A DNA stretch of 5,630 nucleotides, taken from CAYSPU01 sp964432995 (GTDB lineage: Bacteria > Verrucomicrobiota > Verrucomicrobiia > Limisphaerales > JAHDYP01). How positions within the stretch are numbered: position 1 is the first letter of the stretch; every line of letters begins with the position of its first letter. The DNA lies in the NCBI GenBank assembly GCA_964432995.1, contig CAYSPU010000322.1, forward strand, positions 1 to 5,630. The letters run 5' to 3'. Of the stretch, positions 1-5,630 are shown piece by piece. Below the pieces are notes generated by a model that saw only the letters and a list, made by a program, of their open reading frames with translations, did not search any database and had not been told where the DNA came from. Both the position numbers and the translations under genes were made by a program.

Positions 1-222
1 CTCATAGAGCTTGAGGAAGAGCCGCTCGAGGCGCCCGTAGAGGTTCCAGTCCAGATACCGGAAATCGTCTCCGGCCACGTAGTTCCGGTAGTCGGCGAAC
101 TCGACCGATTGCCCTCGGGCGCGGCTGCGGCGTTCGCCGCGCAGGGAGCTCTTGGCGCGCCGCTGCGCGAGCAACTGGAATTGCTCGAGGCGCCGCAGGA
201 GTTCCGGAGTCAGAAGAGCCAT
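1..222 (-). CDS. DUF58 domain protein, N-terminal part (cut by left edge)
   Basis: The reading frame starts at an ATG (222-220) and stays open to the left edge, giving 74 residues that begin MALLTPELLRRLEQFQLLAQ. An in-frame TGA two codons upstream rules out a longer N-terminus. Residues 29-74 carry the DUF58 signature: the basic RGERRSRARGQS stretch, then EFADYRNYVAGDDFRYLDWN, then LYGRLERLFLKLYE, matching the family's usual Y-x-x-GDD-x-R-x-x-DW-x-x-x-x-R-x-x-x-L-x-x-K pattern. There is no membrane segment before the motif, so this is probably the short soluble DUF58 type (usually near 300 residues). DUF58 proteins are commonly encoded next to MoxR ATPases, as here, with moxR 191 bp upstream. 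The molecular role of the family is not settled. A Shine-Dalgarno is weak: the nearest GGAG is about 20 nt upstream and lies in a small inverted repeat. Confidence 0.9.
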   Translation of the reverse strand, partial: MALLTPELLRRLEQFQLLAQRRAKSSLRGERRSRARGQSVEFADYRNYVAGDDFRYLDWNLYGRLERLFLKLYE

Positions 223-413
223 GGGTCAGCAGGCTGAACTGCGGCTCTCCAGGAGCCTCCACACTTCCGTAACGCCGACTTTCGAGTCGGCACTTTTGCC
301 GGCTGGAAAGCCGGCGATACGCTGCCGCTCGGATCCAGGGCGCCAGTGCGCATCCATACTTTAAAGGTTCGTGCTCTTCAGAAACCGCAGCCGGAAGCCC
401 GATCCATCAGAAA
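223..413. other. Gap between moxR-type gene and DUF58 gene
   Basis: About 190 bp separates the two genes, which is wide for an operon. It holds two strong hairpins (274-315, listed separately) and a small inverted repeat with a 5-bp stem (GGCTC/GAGCC, 243-257) just before the DUF58 start. An A/T-richer patch lies near 359-366 (TTTAAAG on the minus strand), but I see no paired -35/-10 that I would call a promoter. No additional gene is visible. Confidence 0.6.
274..315. repeat. Twin hairpin element (two 7-bp stems, 4-nt loops)
   Basis: Two perfect inverted repeats stand 6 nt apart. The first is GCCGACT-TTCG-AGTCGGC (274-291) and the second is GCCGGCT-GGAA-AGCCGGC (298-315). The second can be lengthened by a G-T and a T-A pair on the outside (296-317). 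Both have the same stem and loop size. Neither is followed by a real T-run in the direction of transcription: the minus strand reads AAAAGT after the second stem. They therefore look more like a dispersed REP-like mosaic element than a rho-independent terminator. I recall similar GGAA-loop hairpins in intergenic regions of Verrucomicrobiota, but this is memory and not a search result. Confidence 0.7.
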
Positions 414-1415
<1,002 letters not shown>

Positions 1416-1478
1416 GTGCTATCCGTTTGCAGTCCTGAATGCTTCAGCCTTCGCGCGATTTGCGTCAGGGCCGTTGCG

Positions 1479-1506
1479 CATCCGTGTCCATCCGTGTCAT
1501 CCGTGG
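1479..1506. repeat. Short direct repeat, CATCCGTGTC-type, three copies
   Basis: Two exact 10-bp copies of CATCCGTGTC stand head to tail (1479-1488 and 1489-1498). A third, shortened copy follows (CATCCGTGG, 1498-1506, sharing one base). On the minus strand they read as successive CACGGATG blocks. They fill the 107-bp gap between the stop of the 652-residue gene and the MoxR start. I recall CACGGATG-type strings as common intergenic filler in planctomycete and verrucomicrobial genomes. No regulatory role is evident, and no promoter for the ATPase gene is clear in this gap. Confidence 0.7.
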
Positions 1507-1522
1507 TTGAACCGCCCTGTCT

Positions 1523-3481
1523 TCACTCCTTCAGATCGTCGAAGTAATCCCTCACGGCCTGCTGATACGCGCGGGGCACCTGATCCTGGTTCAGCGCGCT
1601 CTGCGCGTCGTTCTGCGCCGCCGCCGCCGCTTCCGTGTACTCCACCCTGCTCGCCCCCTTGATGCTGACCCCCTTCAACGTCATGCTCGGCATCGGCCCG
1701 CCCCCGGGACTGATCGTTCCCTGGACCCGCGTCGGATTCAAGCCATCCACCAACTCCCCGTCGCCGCGATCGGTGGTTCCCCGCGGATCCATGTCCGGAC
1801 GCTCGACGTCGGAGTTGTCCCAGCGCTCGCCCTCTTCCGGGTCCATCCACAGATCGTCGTCCCCCCAGGTGCCCACCCCGCGATTGCTCGGTCGGCCTCC
1901 GCGGCCAAATCCGGGGCGGCCGCCGCTCTTGGGCAGTCCCCAGCCCATCCCGTTGCCCACGCACATCTGCGCCATTTTCAGCCCGTCCAAGGCCGCGAGC
2001 AGCCCGTCGCACTCGCCCATCTGCTCCATCAACCGCTTCAGTTCGTCCGCCGCCGCCGCCAGCGATTCCCCCGCCTCCGGTTTCTGCCCCTGCTGCATCT
2101 GCTGGGCCGCCTTCTTCAGAAGCTCCCCCACCTCGCCGTATTCACTCCCCGGCTTGGCCGCATCACTGACTTCCTGAAGCATCTTCGCCAACTGTTCCGG
2201 ACTCAGATCGCTCTTCTTCAGCTCGCGCATCATCCGCTCGAGCGTGGCGATCGCCGCCGGCGCCTGGCCTTTCTCCAGTTGCTCCGCCAGCGTCTTCCCC
2301 AGCTCTTTCATCTGGTTCTGGAGGTTCTTCATGGCCTTCGCAATCTGCGCCATCTTCTCCAGATCCATCGCCGCCATCTCGAGATCGCGCGCCAACTGAT
2401 CCTTCAGCAACTGGTCGATCTGCGCCCCCTCGAGCGCCTTCAGCGCATCCTCAATCCCGGACAGATCCAACCCCAACTCCTCCGCCTGCCGCGCCAGCTC
2501 GGACATCGCCTGTGAGAGTTGTTCCTTGGCTTCCTGCGCCTGGGCGCTGTTGCCCTCGGGCAGGTTCGCCGCCGCCTGCTGGAGCTTGCCCAACTCCTGC
2601 TTCATCTTGTCGATGGCATCGGCTTTCCCGGCGGCTTTGCCCATCTGCTCCTGCAGGGCGTCCATCTGTTTCTGCATGGCCTCCGGCGACGTCGGCGTGG
2701 AGCCGGACGGCGTACGGTAATGCTCCCGCAGCTTCTGGAGAGCCGGGTCCCGACCCAGCTCGCGCGCTTGCTCACGGACCTTGTCCGTGACGCTGGCCAA
2801 CTCCTTCAGTGCCTGGGGGCGGGTCAGGCGGGCGTTCTGCAACTGGTCCCCCAGGTCGCGCACCGACTCCAGGGCCTTCTGGGTCGTCTCGAGCGCCGGC
2901 GGCCGGTTGTCCAGTTGCCTTCGGACCAACTCGGTCAACTGCCGGCCCGCCTCCCGGATGACCTGGGCTTCCTTCACCTTCTTCTGATGCGCCTTGCTCC
3001 GATACTCGGGCACGAAACCCAAACCCGCCGCCACCGCCAGCACCACCACCGCCCAGCGCGCCAACCGCGGCAATCGCAGGGGGAGGAAACCGCGCAAGCT
3101 GAACCGCTGCGCACGCGCCGCCGCGTCCGTCAGCACCAACGCCCGCCAACGATCGCCTGCGGGGGCGGACGCCACCTCGAGCGCCGTGCTCAATCGTTCC
3201 TGCATGTGTTCCCGCTCGTCGACCCAGCGGGCCGTCTGCAACGGGGTCAGCCGCCGCCAACCGGCGAGGATCATCGCCCCCAGGACCAGGGCGGCCCACA
3301 ACCAGCCCACCAGCTCGAGCGTGACCGGAGGAATAGGCGCCAGCTTGTACAAGCCCAGCGTGGCCAGCCAGGTGGCCGCCCCAACCACGAAGCCCACCCA
3401 GAAGCCGTGCCAAACCCGCTGCCACCGGCGCCGGCGTTCCGTCCGCACCAGGACCGATTGGATGGTCTCAAGCTCACTCAT
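1523..3481 (-). CDS. Membrane-anchored long coiled-coil protein of a MoxR/DUF58 locus
   Basis: A complete 652-residue protein of uncertain function. A basic N-terminus (RTERRRRWQR, 13-22) precedes two predicted membrane helices (about 27-46 and 54-75). An Arg-rich loop (76-140) and a third helix (about 141-158, ARWAVVVLAVAAGLGFVP) follow. By the positive-inside rule residues 159-652 lie outside the cytoplasm. Residues about 165-490 are almost wholly helical and rich in Q, E, K, A and M, with heptad-like Leu/Met spacing typical of coiled coil. Then come a Gly/Arg-rich segment (508-535), an acidic stretch (540-565) and a conserved-looking tail, VPRAYQQAVRDYFDDLKE (635-652). The only cysteines are C491 and C507. 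The overall plan resembles DUF4175/TIGR02302-type proteins, which also have N-terminal helices and a long charged coil, but I cannot confirm homology. It is probably co-transcribed with the MoxR gene and may be a membrane partner of the ATPase/DUF58 pair. The start ATG lacks a strong Shine-Dalgarno. Confidence 0.88.
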   Translation of the reverse strand: MSELETIQSVLVRTERRRRWQRVWHGFWVGFVVGAATWLATLGLYKLAPIPPVTLELVGWLWAALVLGAMILAGWRRLTPLQTARWVDEREHMQERLSTALEVASAPAGDRWRALVLTDAAARAQRFSLRGFLPLRLPRLARWAVVVLAVAAGLGFVPEYRSKAHQKKVKEAQVIREAGRQLTELVRRQLDNRPPALETTQKALESVRDLGDQLQNARLTRPQALKELASVTDKVREQARELGRDPALQKLREHYRTPSGSTPTSPEAMQKQMDALQEQMGKAAGKADAIDKMKQELGKLQQAAANLPEGNSAQAQEAKEQLSQAMSELARQAEELGLDLSGIEDALKALEGAQIDQLLKDQLARDLEMAAMDLEKMAQIAKAMKNLQNQMKELGKTLAEQLEKGQAPAAIATLERMMRELKKSDLSPEQLAKMLQEVSDAAKPGSEYGEVGELLKKAAQQMQQGQKPEAGESLAAAADELKRLMEQMGECDGLLAALDGLKMAQMCVGNGMGWGLPKSGGRPGFGRGGRPSNRGVGTWGDDDLWMDPEEGERWDNSDVERPDMDPRGTTDRGDGELVDGLNPTRVQGTISPGGGPMPSMTLKGVSIKGASRVEYTEAAAAAQNDAQSALNQDQVPRAYQQAVRDYFDDLKE

Positions 3482-3612
3482 GGGACCGTCGCAAGGTGCT
3501 CCATGGCAGACCGTTTGACCAGCAGTTTCGTTCGTCCGGGCTGAGCCGGCCTCCGATCCCCCGTGGCGGTCTCAGCCGCCGTGTGCAGGTCCTGGCGCGA
3601 GGCAGGGCGCTG

Positions 3613-3697
3613 CTCCGAGACGGACTCGCGAGCGGGCTCCGAGACGGACTCGCGAGCGGGCTCCGAGGCGGACTCGCGAGCGGGCTCCGAGGAGGAC
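3613..3697. repeat. 24-bp tandem repeat, about 3.5 copies
   Basis: Units run 3613-3636, 3637-3660 and 3661-3684, with a partial fourth at 3685-3697. Each unit begins CTCCGAG and ends GCGAGCGGG. The first two copies are identical; the third differs by one base (GAGAC to GAGGC), and the partial copy diverges at its end. Because 24 is a multiple of three, every frame shows a repeating 8-residue peptide (for example SEPARESV on the minus strand), which explains the long open frames here without implying a gene. The array lies roughly 130-215 bp upstream of the start of the 652-residue protein. Confidence 0.9.
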
Positions 3698-3825
3698 ACG
3701 CAAGCACGTCTCCGCACCGCGCGCGAGACGCGTGCTCTGGGGACGGTGCTGTGCGGCGCCCTCGGAGAGGTCGCCCCACCAGATGGTTCGGAGGGGCAAG
3801 CATGGGTGCGTCCATCACCACTATG

Positions 3826-3831
3826 AGTATA
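3826..3831 (-). promoter_or_regulatory. Isolated -10-like hexamer TATACT (weak candidate)
   Basis: On the minus strand TATACT stands in an otherwise GC-rich stretch (GGCCGGTC-TATACT-CATAG), one mismatch from TATAAT. No convincing -35 hexamer lies 16-18 bp upstream; the best position reads AACGTC. If used, it would start a transcript near 3819 with a leader of about 340 nt for the 652-residue gene, and that leader would include the 24-bp repeat. A chance match is quite possible. Confidence 0.22.
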
Positions 3832-3896
3832 GACCGGCCTGTCGCGCCGACGTTCCGCCATTGGACGCATTCGGGCAATCCGCCGCCGGGAACTTC

Positions 3897-3914
3897 GAAC
3901 GGGCGTCCCCGTTC
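3897..3914 (-). terminator. Hairpin at the 3' end of the zinc-ribbon gene (possible weak terminator)
   Basis: A perfect 7-bp stem with a 4-nt loop (GAACGGG-CGTC-CCCGTTC on the plus strand) overlaps two bases of the TGA stop codon of the FmdB-like gene. The stem is GC-rich, but no T-run follows in the direction of transcription (GAAGTTCCC), so it is not a canonical rho-independent terminator. It could pause polymerase or protect the 3' end. Its size matches the two hairpins at 274-315, so it may instead belong to the same repeat class. Confidence 0.35.
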
Positions 3915-4158
3915 ATTGCCGCTCATACTCCCCTTTGTTCACCCGCTTCAACACGGTAAACCCCGCCTTCTTCGCGTCCGAGATCGACACCGGTTTCATC
4001 ACCTTGGGCGTGTGCACCAGCGAAATCACCTTGCGCACCGGCTTCTTGCAGAGCGGGCAGTGCGTCACCACCGGGGCGTCCACCGGCCGCCGCAACGTGA
4101 ACTTCCCCCCGCAAATCGTGCAGCCCCCCTCGCAAACCTCGTATTCGTACAATGGCAT
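3913..4158 (-). CDS. FmdB-family zinc-ribbon protein
   Basis: A complete 81-residue protein. It opens with the FmdB hallmark MPLYEYEV and has two CxxC knuckles, CTIC (13-16) and CPLC (34-37), which should bind one zinc ion. An additional Cys (C9, in VCEGGC) lies before the first knuckle; many family members have only the four ligand cysteines. The C-terminal half (KVMKPVSISDAKKAGFTVL, then KRVNKGEYERQ) is basic and probably partly helical. FmdB-family proteins were named after a putative regulator of a formamidase/amidase gene, but most members are of unknown function, so the role here is open. The ATG is well supported: GAAGGG (4169-4164) sits 5 nt upstream and a candidate promoter precedes it. 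The gene stands alone, with repeat-rich gaps of 361 bp upstream and 431 bp downstream, so it is probably a separate transcript. Confidence 0.9.
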   Translation of the reverse strand: MPLYEYEVCEGGCTICGGKFTLRRPVDAPVVTHCPLCKKPVRKVISLVHTPKVMKPVSISDAKKAGFTVLKRVNKGEYERQ

Positions 4159-4163
4159 AGGTG

Positions 4164-4169
4164 CCCTTC
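4164..4169 (-). promoter_or_regulatory. Ribosome binding site of the zinc-ribbon gene
   Basis: GAAGGG on the minus strand (4169-4164) is followed by 5 nt (CACCT) and then the ATG at 4158. It is the clearest Shine-Dalgarno-like site in the window and fixes the start at the MPLYEYEV N-terminus typical of the family. Confidence 0.6.
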
Positions 4170-4215
4170 AGTTCCTCAACGCGACCCCCAGACAACAACG
4201 CGCCGGTCACCCCGG

Positions 4216-4245
4216 AGTGTAGCGAACCGACCCTCTCGTTGCCAG
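4216..4245 (-). promoter_or_regulatory. Candidate sigma70-type promoter for the zinc-ribbon gene
   Basis: On the minus strand a -35-like CTGGCA (4245-4240, four of six consensus bases) and a -10-like TACACT (4221-4216, four of six) are separated by 18 bp. The implied start of transcription is near 4209, leaving a leader of about 50 nt that carries the GAAGGG ribosome binding site. Position and spacing are good and the hexamers are moderate. It lies directly downstream of the 8-bp-register repeat, so expansion of that repeat would alter the sequence just upstream of the promoter. Confidence 0.4.
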
Positions 4246-4252
4246 ACCAACC

Positions 4253-4316
4253 GTCGGCACGTCGGCACGTCGGCAAGTCGGCACGTCGGTGGGACCGTGC
4301 GACGGTGGGACGGACT
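4253..4316. repeat. 8-bp-register tandem repeat, exact then degenerate
   Basis: Successive octamers from 4253 read GTCGGCAC, GTCGGCAC, GTCGGCAA, GTCGGCAC, GTCGGTGG, GACCGTGC, GACGGTGG, GACGGACT. The first four are near-identical. The next four decay but keep the register, and CGGTGGGAC occurs twice exactly 16 bp apart (4287-4295 and 4303-4311). This suggests a microsatellite-like expansion whose left end is younger. It ends about 8 bp from the candidate -35 of the zinc-ribbon gene. Confidence 0.75.
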
Positions 4317-4317
4317 T

Positions 4318-4345
4318 CCAACATCGAACATCCAACATCGAACCC
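4318..4345. repeat. 14-bp direct duplication (CCAACATCGAAC type)
   Basis: CCAACATCGAACAT (4318-4331) is followed directly by CCAACATCGAACCC (4332-4345), differing only in the last two bases. Inside each unit the 7-bp pattern C-x-A-A-C/A-T repeats loosely, as in the familiar strings of AACATCGAACAT-type filler between genes. No function is evident. Confidence 0.7.
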
Positions 4346-4407
4346 AGCCCCGCTCGGCGACGATGTTCAGCGTTCGGTGTTCGTCTTCTGGGGCGAAACC
4401 GGGCTTC

Positions 4408-4536
4408 CCAACCGTGAACCCTGAACCTCACCAACCGTGAACCCTGAACCTCACCAACCGTGAACCCTGAACCTCACCAACCGCGAACCCTGAACCTCAC
4501 CAACCGTGAACCCTGAACCTCACCAACCGCGAACCC
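4408..4536. repeat. 23-bp tandem array, five full copies plus a partial one
   Basis: Units run 4408-4430, 4431-4453, 4454-4476, 4477-4499 and 4500-4522, with a partial copy at 4523-4536. Each begins CCAACCG and ends CTGAACCTCA. The copies are identical except for one T-to-C change in the fourth and sixth (CCGTG to CCGCG). That alternation suggests duplication of more than one unit at a time. There are no spacers, so it is not a CRISPR. The right end lies inside the SGNH/TPR gene and supplies its last codons and stop. Confidence 0.93.
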
Positions 4537-5630
4537 CATTCTTCATTCCCTTCGCCCCCCGTCTGCGAATTGCCGCCAGCAGGTCTTTCGCGGGCTCGAG
4601 GTCAGGTTCGAGACGGAGCGCCTCCTCGAGTTGCCTTTCCGCCTCCCGAATGCGCCCCGCATCCATGAGCGTCTGGATCAGCGGGAGCCGGCACCAGGCG
4701 AGTTCCGGAAAGGTCTTGACCTCCACTTCAAGATGCCGAACCGCCTCCTGGTGCTTCCCGAGCGCGGTAAGGAGCAGGCCCAGGTTGTGGTGCAGCCGCC
4801 AGTCGTTAGGCGCGCGTTCCAGAGCGCGTTGATACGCCTCCAGCTCAGGCTGCAACCCTCGCCGTCGATACCGCTCCTGCCGGGCGTCGATCTCCGACCG
4901 CAGTCGCCGCATCCGCTCCTCGTGGCCAACCTGGTCGACGAACGGCGGGCGCGCCAACTGATTGGCCATGGCCGCGTCCACGTCCAACTCGTCCCAACCG
5001 GTAAACGCCAGCGCCTCGGCACAGGCGGCACGTGACGGCAGGGAGGCCTCCGGTCGCGATGGTTCGCCCAACACCGATCCAAGAGCGGTCACGATCGCGC
5101 CGTAGAACGCGCGGGCGAGCAGATAGTCGCCGTCAAACCGCGGATGCACGTGATCGTGGAACAGGCGGTTCCCGGGCAGGCCGGCCTCGCTCAGGGGACT
5201 GGTGGACAGGGCGGTTTCGGCATCGACCAGCCGGACACCCCGGGCGCCGAATCGCGCGGCGGTTTCCCGGATGACGCGATTGACCCGGCGATCAGCCCGG
5301 AACTGGAGCGCATCCCAGTCGCACGCCCACTGGAAGTGGGGGCGAGCCTCGTCGGCGCGCTGCAGCGCCAGCAGGCAGCGGCCCAGGCGGAAGTGCAGTT
5401 CGGCATGGTGATCATCCACGCCGGCGGCTTTCCGGTAGGCGTCCACCGCCGGGAGCCAATCCCCCGCCGCCTCCGCCGCGACGCCTTGCCGGTAGGCGCC
5501 TTCCCACACCGCCTTCTCCTCGCTTCCCAGCGAAGGCCGGTGAACGGAAGCCAGTGGGGGAAAGTCCCGCAGGTTGACCGGGACCGTGGACAACACCACG
5601 GGCGTGCCGGCGGCGCTCAGGCCGGCACAC
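4520..5630 (-). CDS. SGNH/GDSL-type hydrolase with TPR repeats, C-terminal part (cut by right edge)
   Basis: The frame is open to the right edge, giving 369 whole residues plus the stop. A GTG at 5599 is a possible start, but the in-frame residues before it (CAGLSAAGTP, running into VVLSTVPVNLRDFPP) read as the core of an SGNH fold, so the gene almost certainly begins outside the window. Numbering from the first whole codon, residues about 45-109 form two TPR-like helix pairs. About 113-185 return to the hydrolase fold and contain HDHVHPRFDGDYLLA, whose D159-x-x-H162 fits the catalytic Asp-x-x-His of SGNH enzymes. About 259-355 hold further TPRs. The nucleophile Ser and the Gly/Asn oxyanion residues would be in the missing N-terminal part. 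The likely role is an ester or acyl hydrolase acting on an unknown substrate with protein-binding TPRs. The last five codons (GVRGW) and the TGA come from the 23-bp array, so the C-terminus is recent. Confidence 0.85.
   Translation of the reverse strand, partial: CAGLSAAGTPVVLSTVPVNLRDFPPLASVHRPSLGSEEKAVWEGAYRQGVAAEAAGDWLPAVDAYRKAAGVDDHHAELHFRLGRCLLALQRADEARPHFQWACDWDALQFRADRRVNRVIRETAARFGARGVRLVDAETALSTSPLSEAGLPGNRLFHDHVHPRFDGDYLLARAFYGAIVTALGSVLGEPSRPEASLPSRAACAEALAFTGWDELDVDAAMANQLARPPFVDQVGHEERMRRLRSEIDARQERYRRRGLQPELEAYQRALERAPNDWRLHHNLGLLLTALGKHQEAVRHLEVEVKTFPELAWCRLPLIQTLMDAGRIREAERQLEEALRLEPDLEPAKDLLAAIRRRGAKGMKNGVRGW

Larger units (their letters stand above)
3482..3912. other. Gene-free gap upstream of the membrane coiled-coil gene
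   Basis: This 431-bp stretch has open frames on both strands, but their translations are low-complexity, Arg/Pro/Ser-rich and dominated by a DNA-level tandem repeat, so I do not call a gene. It contains a 24-bp tandem repeat (3613-3697), a hairpin with a 5-bp stem (GGCGG-TCTCAG-CCGCC, 3565-3580), the hairpin at the end of the zinc-ribbon gene, and one isolated -10-like hexamer (3831-3826). Any promoter for the downstream MoxR locus should lie here or further upstream. Confidence 0.6.
4159..4519. other. Repeat-filled gap between the SGNH/TPR gene and the zinc-ribbon gene
   Basis: No gene is supported in these 361 bp. From right to left the gap holds the 23-bp tandem array (which extends into the neighbouring gene), a stretch with GATGTTCAGCGTTCGGTGTTCG-like content partly complementary to the adjacent 14-bp duplication (CGATGTT at 4361-4367 against AACATCG at 4334-4340), the 14-bp duplication, the 8-bp-register repeat, and then a candidate promoter and ribosome binding site for the zinc-ribbon gene. 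No terminator for the SGNH/TPR gene is visible. Confidence 0.7.

Noticed and set aside
2..262. Minus-strand open frame of 86 codons at the left edge
   Set aside because: It is out of frame with the DUF58 motif frame, which is open to the edge and carries the conserved GDD...DW signature.
274..315. Rho-independent terminator after the MoxR gene
   Set aside because: The stems are strong, but neither is followed by a T-run on the minus strand. The same-strand DUF58 gene begins only 50 bp further on.
1497..2012. Minus-strand open frame of 171 codons inside the coiled-coil gene
   Set aside because: It is a shifted frame of the Gly-rich and acidic C-terminal coding region, with Arg/Gly-rich sequence and no motif.
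2519..3544. Long plus-strand open frame (341 codons) opposite the coiled-coil gene
   Set aside because: It is a mirror of the Leu/Gln-rich helical coding sequence, with a low-complexity translation and no domain. The minus-strand frame has membrane helices and coherent heptads.
3474..3926. Minus-strand open frames (130 and 150 codons) in the gap upstream of the coiled-coil gene
   Set aside because: The translations are dominated by the in-frame 24-bp repeat and otherwise Arg/Ser/Pro-rich. Two overlapping frames are equally open, and there is no good ribosome binding site. The ATGA overlap is noted as a finding but is not enough for a gene.
3496..4440. Plus-strand open frame (314 codons) across the gap and the zinc-ribbon gene
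   Set aside because: It runs antisense through the FmdB-like gene and through three repeat blocks. Its length is explained by the 24-bp repeat, and the product is Arg/Pro-rich without a motif.
4408..4536. Possible CRISPR array
   Set aside because: The 23-bp units are directly head to tail with no spacers, they overlap a gene end, and no cas gene is present.
4520..5599. Complete 359-residue protein starting at GTG 5599
   Set aside because: The residues encoded just upstream continue the same fold (AAGTPVVLSTVP) up to the window edge, so the GTG is very probably an internal Val codon of a longer gene.

Overview
This is a GC-rich stretch in which every supportable gene lies on the minus strand, so transcription runs from right to left. 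The chromosome type looks like Verrucomicrobiota or a close relative in the PVC group. I infer this from the gene types (a MoxR/DUF58 locus with a large membrane coiled-coil partner, and an SGNH hydrolase interrupted by TPRs) and from gene gaps filled with short direct repeats and compact hairpins. I recall that repeat style from such genomes but could not check it here.

Layout in the direction of transcription: (1) 5630-4520, a TPR/SGNH-hydrolase protein cut by the right edge; its last five codons and stop lie inside a 23-bp tandem array. (2) 4519-4159, a gene-free gap holding the 23-bp array, a 14-bp duplication, an 8-bp-register repeat and a plausible sigma70-type promoter. (3) 4158-3913, a small FmdB-family zinc-ribbon protein whose stop codon sits in a hairpin. 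(4) 3912-3482, a gene-free gap with a 24-bp tandem repeat. (5) 3481-1523, a 652-residue protein with three predicted membrane helices and a very long, probably periplasmic, helical/coiled-coil region. (6) 1415-414, a complete MoxR-family AAA+ ATPase. (7) 413-223, a gap with twin 7-bp-stem/4-nt-loop hairpins. (8) 222-1, the first 74 codons of a DUF58 protein cut by the left edge.

Genes 5, 6 and 7 form the recognisable functional unit: a membrane-anchored coiled-coil protein, a MoxR ATPase and a DUF58 protein. In related loci these usually go with VWA-domain proteins (BatA/BatB type), which would be expected beyond the left edge. The module is thought to have a chaperone-like role in envelope assembly or stress, but the substrate cannot be read from this sequence. 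The FmdB-like gene and the SGNH/TPR gene have no evident functional link to it.

I found no RNA gene, CRISPR array, transposase or phage gene. The least ordinary parts are the repeat-filled gaps, above all the array that supplies the end of a gene, and the poorly characterised 652-residue protein. I see no convincing evidence for a wholly new system.
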